Of a stretch of 64,000 bases of DNA, positions 63,652 through 64,000 are shown piece after piece. This DNA comes from Linderina pennispora. Lineage: Eukaryota > Kickxellomycota > Kickxellomycetes > Kickxellales > Kickxellaceae. How positions within the stretch are numbered: position 1 is the stretch's first letter; the number at the start of each line of letters is the position of its first letter. Under the pieces are notes generated by a model, which saw nothing but the letters and a program-made list of their open reading frames with translations, was not told the DNA's origin and searched no databases. The stretch is taken from NCBI RefSeq assembly GCF_002104995.1, contig NW_024468261.1, positions 62,001 through 126,000 of the forward strand. Reading direction: 5' to 3'. The translations under genes and the position numbers were made by a program.

Positions 63652-64000
63652 CTACTCGTCACTGTCGTCACTGTCGCTGACTAATGAGGCGTCGTGCGCG
63701 CCGCGCAGCTTCTCGATCCACTGCTCTTTGACCTTGGCCTCGTGCGCCAGCAGTTCTCCATCGTCATCTTCGTCTCTGTATCCAAAGTACCTCGCATCGA
63801 CCCGCTTCATCAGGTCGCCCCTCTGATTCCGCCTGGCCTTGCCTGAGTCCTGTTGTTGCTCAAACAGCTCCCGCACACCAGGCAGCTCCTTTGCCCGTCC
63901 AAAGTACTTGTATCCACGGTTTCCAGGCACCTCCCGCCCCTGGTGGTCGATCATCTTTGGGCCAATCTTTCTGTAGTCTGGGCCACCCAGCTCCATGACG
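63652..64000 (-). CDS. ISY1: pre-mRNA splicing factor Isy1 (3' part, cut by window edge)
   Basis: Only the C-terminal about 115 residues lie in the window. The stop is at 63652, and the frame is open through the right edge. VMELGGPDYR-type start, GREVPGNRGYKYFGRAKELPGVRELFEQ, then KRVDARYFGYRDEDDG and an acidic Ser-rich tail follow the Isy1 pattern. Isy1 belongs to the Prp19-associated spliceosome (NTC) and acts in the catalytic steps of splicing. The Met at 63996 is internal to the family alignment, not the start. It converges with SDO1, with 48 bp between the stops. Confidence 0.9.
   Translation of the reverse strand, partial: VMELGGPDYRKIGPKMIDHQGREVPGNRGYKYFGRAKELPGVRELFEQQQDSGKARRNQRGDLMKRVDARYFGYRDEDDDGELLAHEAKVKEQWIEKLRGAHDASLVSDSDDSDE

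Noticed and set aside
1-64000. CRISPR array or prophage
   Set aside because: The sequence is eukaryotic with spliceosomal introns. The only regular repeat array (3582-3860) is degenerate, four units long and has no spacer structure. The phage-like GH24 domain sits in a eukaryotic-type secreted protein.

Overview
This is fungal nuclear DNA. The genes carry short GT-AG introns, often have TATA boxes about 75-105 bp upstream, and encode fungal or opisthokont housekeeping proteins (Drs1, Sqs1, Atg13, Mdv1-like, Taz1, Trs31, cytosolic DPS1, Sdo1). Budding yeasts lost Mago nashi and exportin-7, and secreted SH3b lysozyme/CHAP proteins are, to my knowledge, unusual in Dikarya. I therefore infer an early-diverging fungus, most likely Kickxellomycotina (Coemansia/Linderina type). 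This placement comes from gene content, not from a database match.

Layout. 0-5 kb: a small prefoldin-like gene, a repeat copy, and a divergent pair of SH3b cell-wall-lytic genes (GH24 lysozyme; decayed CHAP amidase) around a promoter with about 90-bp degenerate tandem repeats. 5.5-8 kb: an unrecognised zinc-finger/Ser-rich protein and a secreted protein. 8.8-12 kb: a MATH-USP with an abnormal catalytic Cys box and an SLC2-type sugar transporter. 13-22 kb: DRS1, prefoldin 6, SQS1 and a very long ATG13 with a GC-AG intron. 22.9-26 kb: a PP-loop ATPase and an FAS2 ketosynthase relic abutting a repeat fragment. 26-36 kb: an Mdv1-like WD40 protein, two tandem hexokinase-like genes lacking catalytic motifs, and a UNC-45/She4 myosin chaperone. 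36.5-47.8 kb: DPS1, MSS4/DSS4, an F-box-like protein, MAGOH, mitoribosomal S33/Rsm27, TRAPPC5/Trs31, tafazzin, and two AhpD/CMD-like paralogs. 47.8-50 kb is gene-poor with a repeat copy. 50-64 kb: an HSL-type esterase, a short oxysterol-binding protein, exportin-7, a P450, an unknown two-exon gene, SDO1 and the 3' end of ISY1.

A property of the whole window affects every call. Many conserved genes (DRS1, ATG13, MDV1, TAZ1, MAGOH, SHE4, GH24, PP-loop ATPase) are broken by single-base shifts, most explained by one extra base in a short homopolymer. Others (DPS1, SDO1, XPO7, OSH, P450, MFS, TRS31) read cleanly. I treat most shifts as sequence errors. I reserve 'pseudogene' for loci with independent decay: FAS2, and CHAP, which has a stop codon and has lost its signal peptide.

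The genes form no obvious operon-like pathway. The best candidates for unusual biology are the lytic SH3b pair, the pseudo-hexokinase pair, the aberrant MATH-USP and the dispersed repeat with a tRNA-3'-end-like segment.
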